The position numbers were made by a program, and so were the translations under genes. Under the pieces are notes generated by a model. The model had not been told where the DNA came from, did not search any database, and saw nothing but the letters and a program-made list of their open reading frames with translations. 13,328 bases of DNA from an uncultured Selenomonadales bacterium (lineage in GTDB: Bacteria; Bacillota; Negativicutes; Selenomonadales; Selenomonadaceae): the NCBI GenBank assembly GCA_937877565.1, contig CALFJB010000089.1, positions 1-13,328 of the forward strand, written 5' to 3'. This document shows, piece after piece, positions 13,310 to 13,328 of the stretch (position 1 is the stretch's first letter; every line of letters starts with the position of its first letter).

Positions 13310-13328
13310 TGAACCTACAAATTTTGAA
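13274..13328. repeat. Terminal direct repeat, right copy (circle closure)
   Basis: Exact duplicate of bases 1-55. Joining the two ends puts the large GTPase gene directly downstream of the insertion sequence on the minus strand, with about 20 bp between the IS edge and the first possible ATG of that gene. Confidence 0.9.

Overview
The window is best read as a complete small mobilizable plasmid. Its first 55 bases are repeated exactly at its end (1-55 = 13274-13328), as expected when an assembler closes a circle with a 55-base overlap. The molecule would then be a circle of 13,273 bp. AT-rich DNA, strong AGGAGG-type ribosome binding sites, TTG starts, an IS256-family element, a MobA/MobL relaxase and an Rpn-type nuclease point to a Firmicutes host. 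My guess is a gut or rumen Negativicutes (Selenomonadales-like), but the host is inference.

Layout. At 56-1423 a complete IS256-family insertion sequence has 28-bp inverted ends and an 8-bp target duplication. From 4651 down to 1561 (minus strand) lies a replication operon: a protein with an N-terminal helix-turn-helix, the probable initiator, overlapping by 11 bp a full-length primase-helicase of the T7 gp4/Twinkle type. Both start with TTG. A consensus promoter drives them, and it overlaps the promoter of a divergent small ribbon-helix-helix protein (4772-5002), a likely copy-number or operon repressor. From about 5181 to 5541 is an iteron field, the likely origin. The relaxase gene follows (5619-7898, plus strand), ending at a hairpin that may hold oriT and at a bidirectional terminator. 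An Rpn-family PD-(D/E)XK nuclease gene (8943-8071) converges on that terminator.

The cargo of most interest is a tight three-gene minus-strand operon (13309 down to 9035). It encodes a large dynamin-like GTPase with an optional N-terminal membrane segment, a second P-loop GTPase with a DxPGE switch motif, and a small tail-anchored membrane protein. Gaps are about 12 bp and each downstream ribosome binding site overlaps the stop codon before it. This fits a membrane-acting conflict or defence system with two GTPases and a partner. The IS lies about 20 bp upstream of the longest reading frame of the first gene and separates it from a good candidate promoter (1476-1504). The assembly break falls exactly at the IS edge, which suggests that plasmids with and without the IS coexisted in the sample. 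An 11-A tract just before the tail anchor of the third gene could switch it between membrane-bound and soluble forms.
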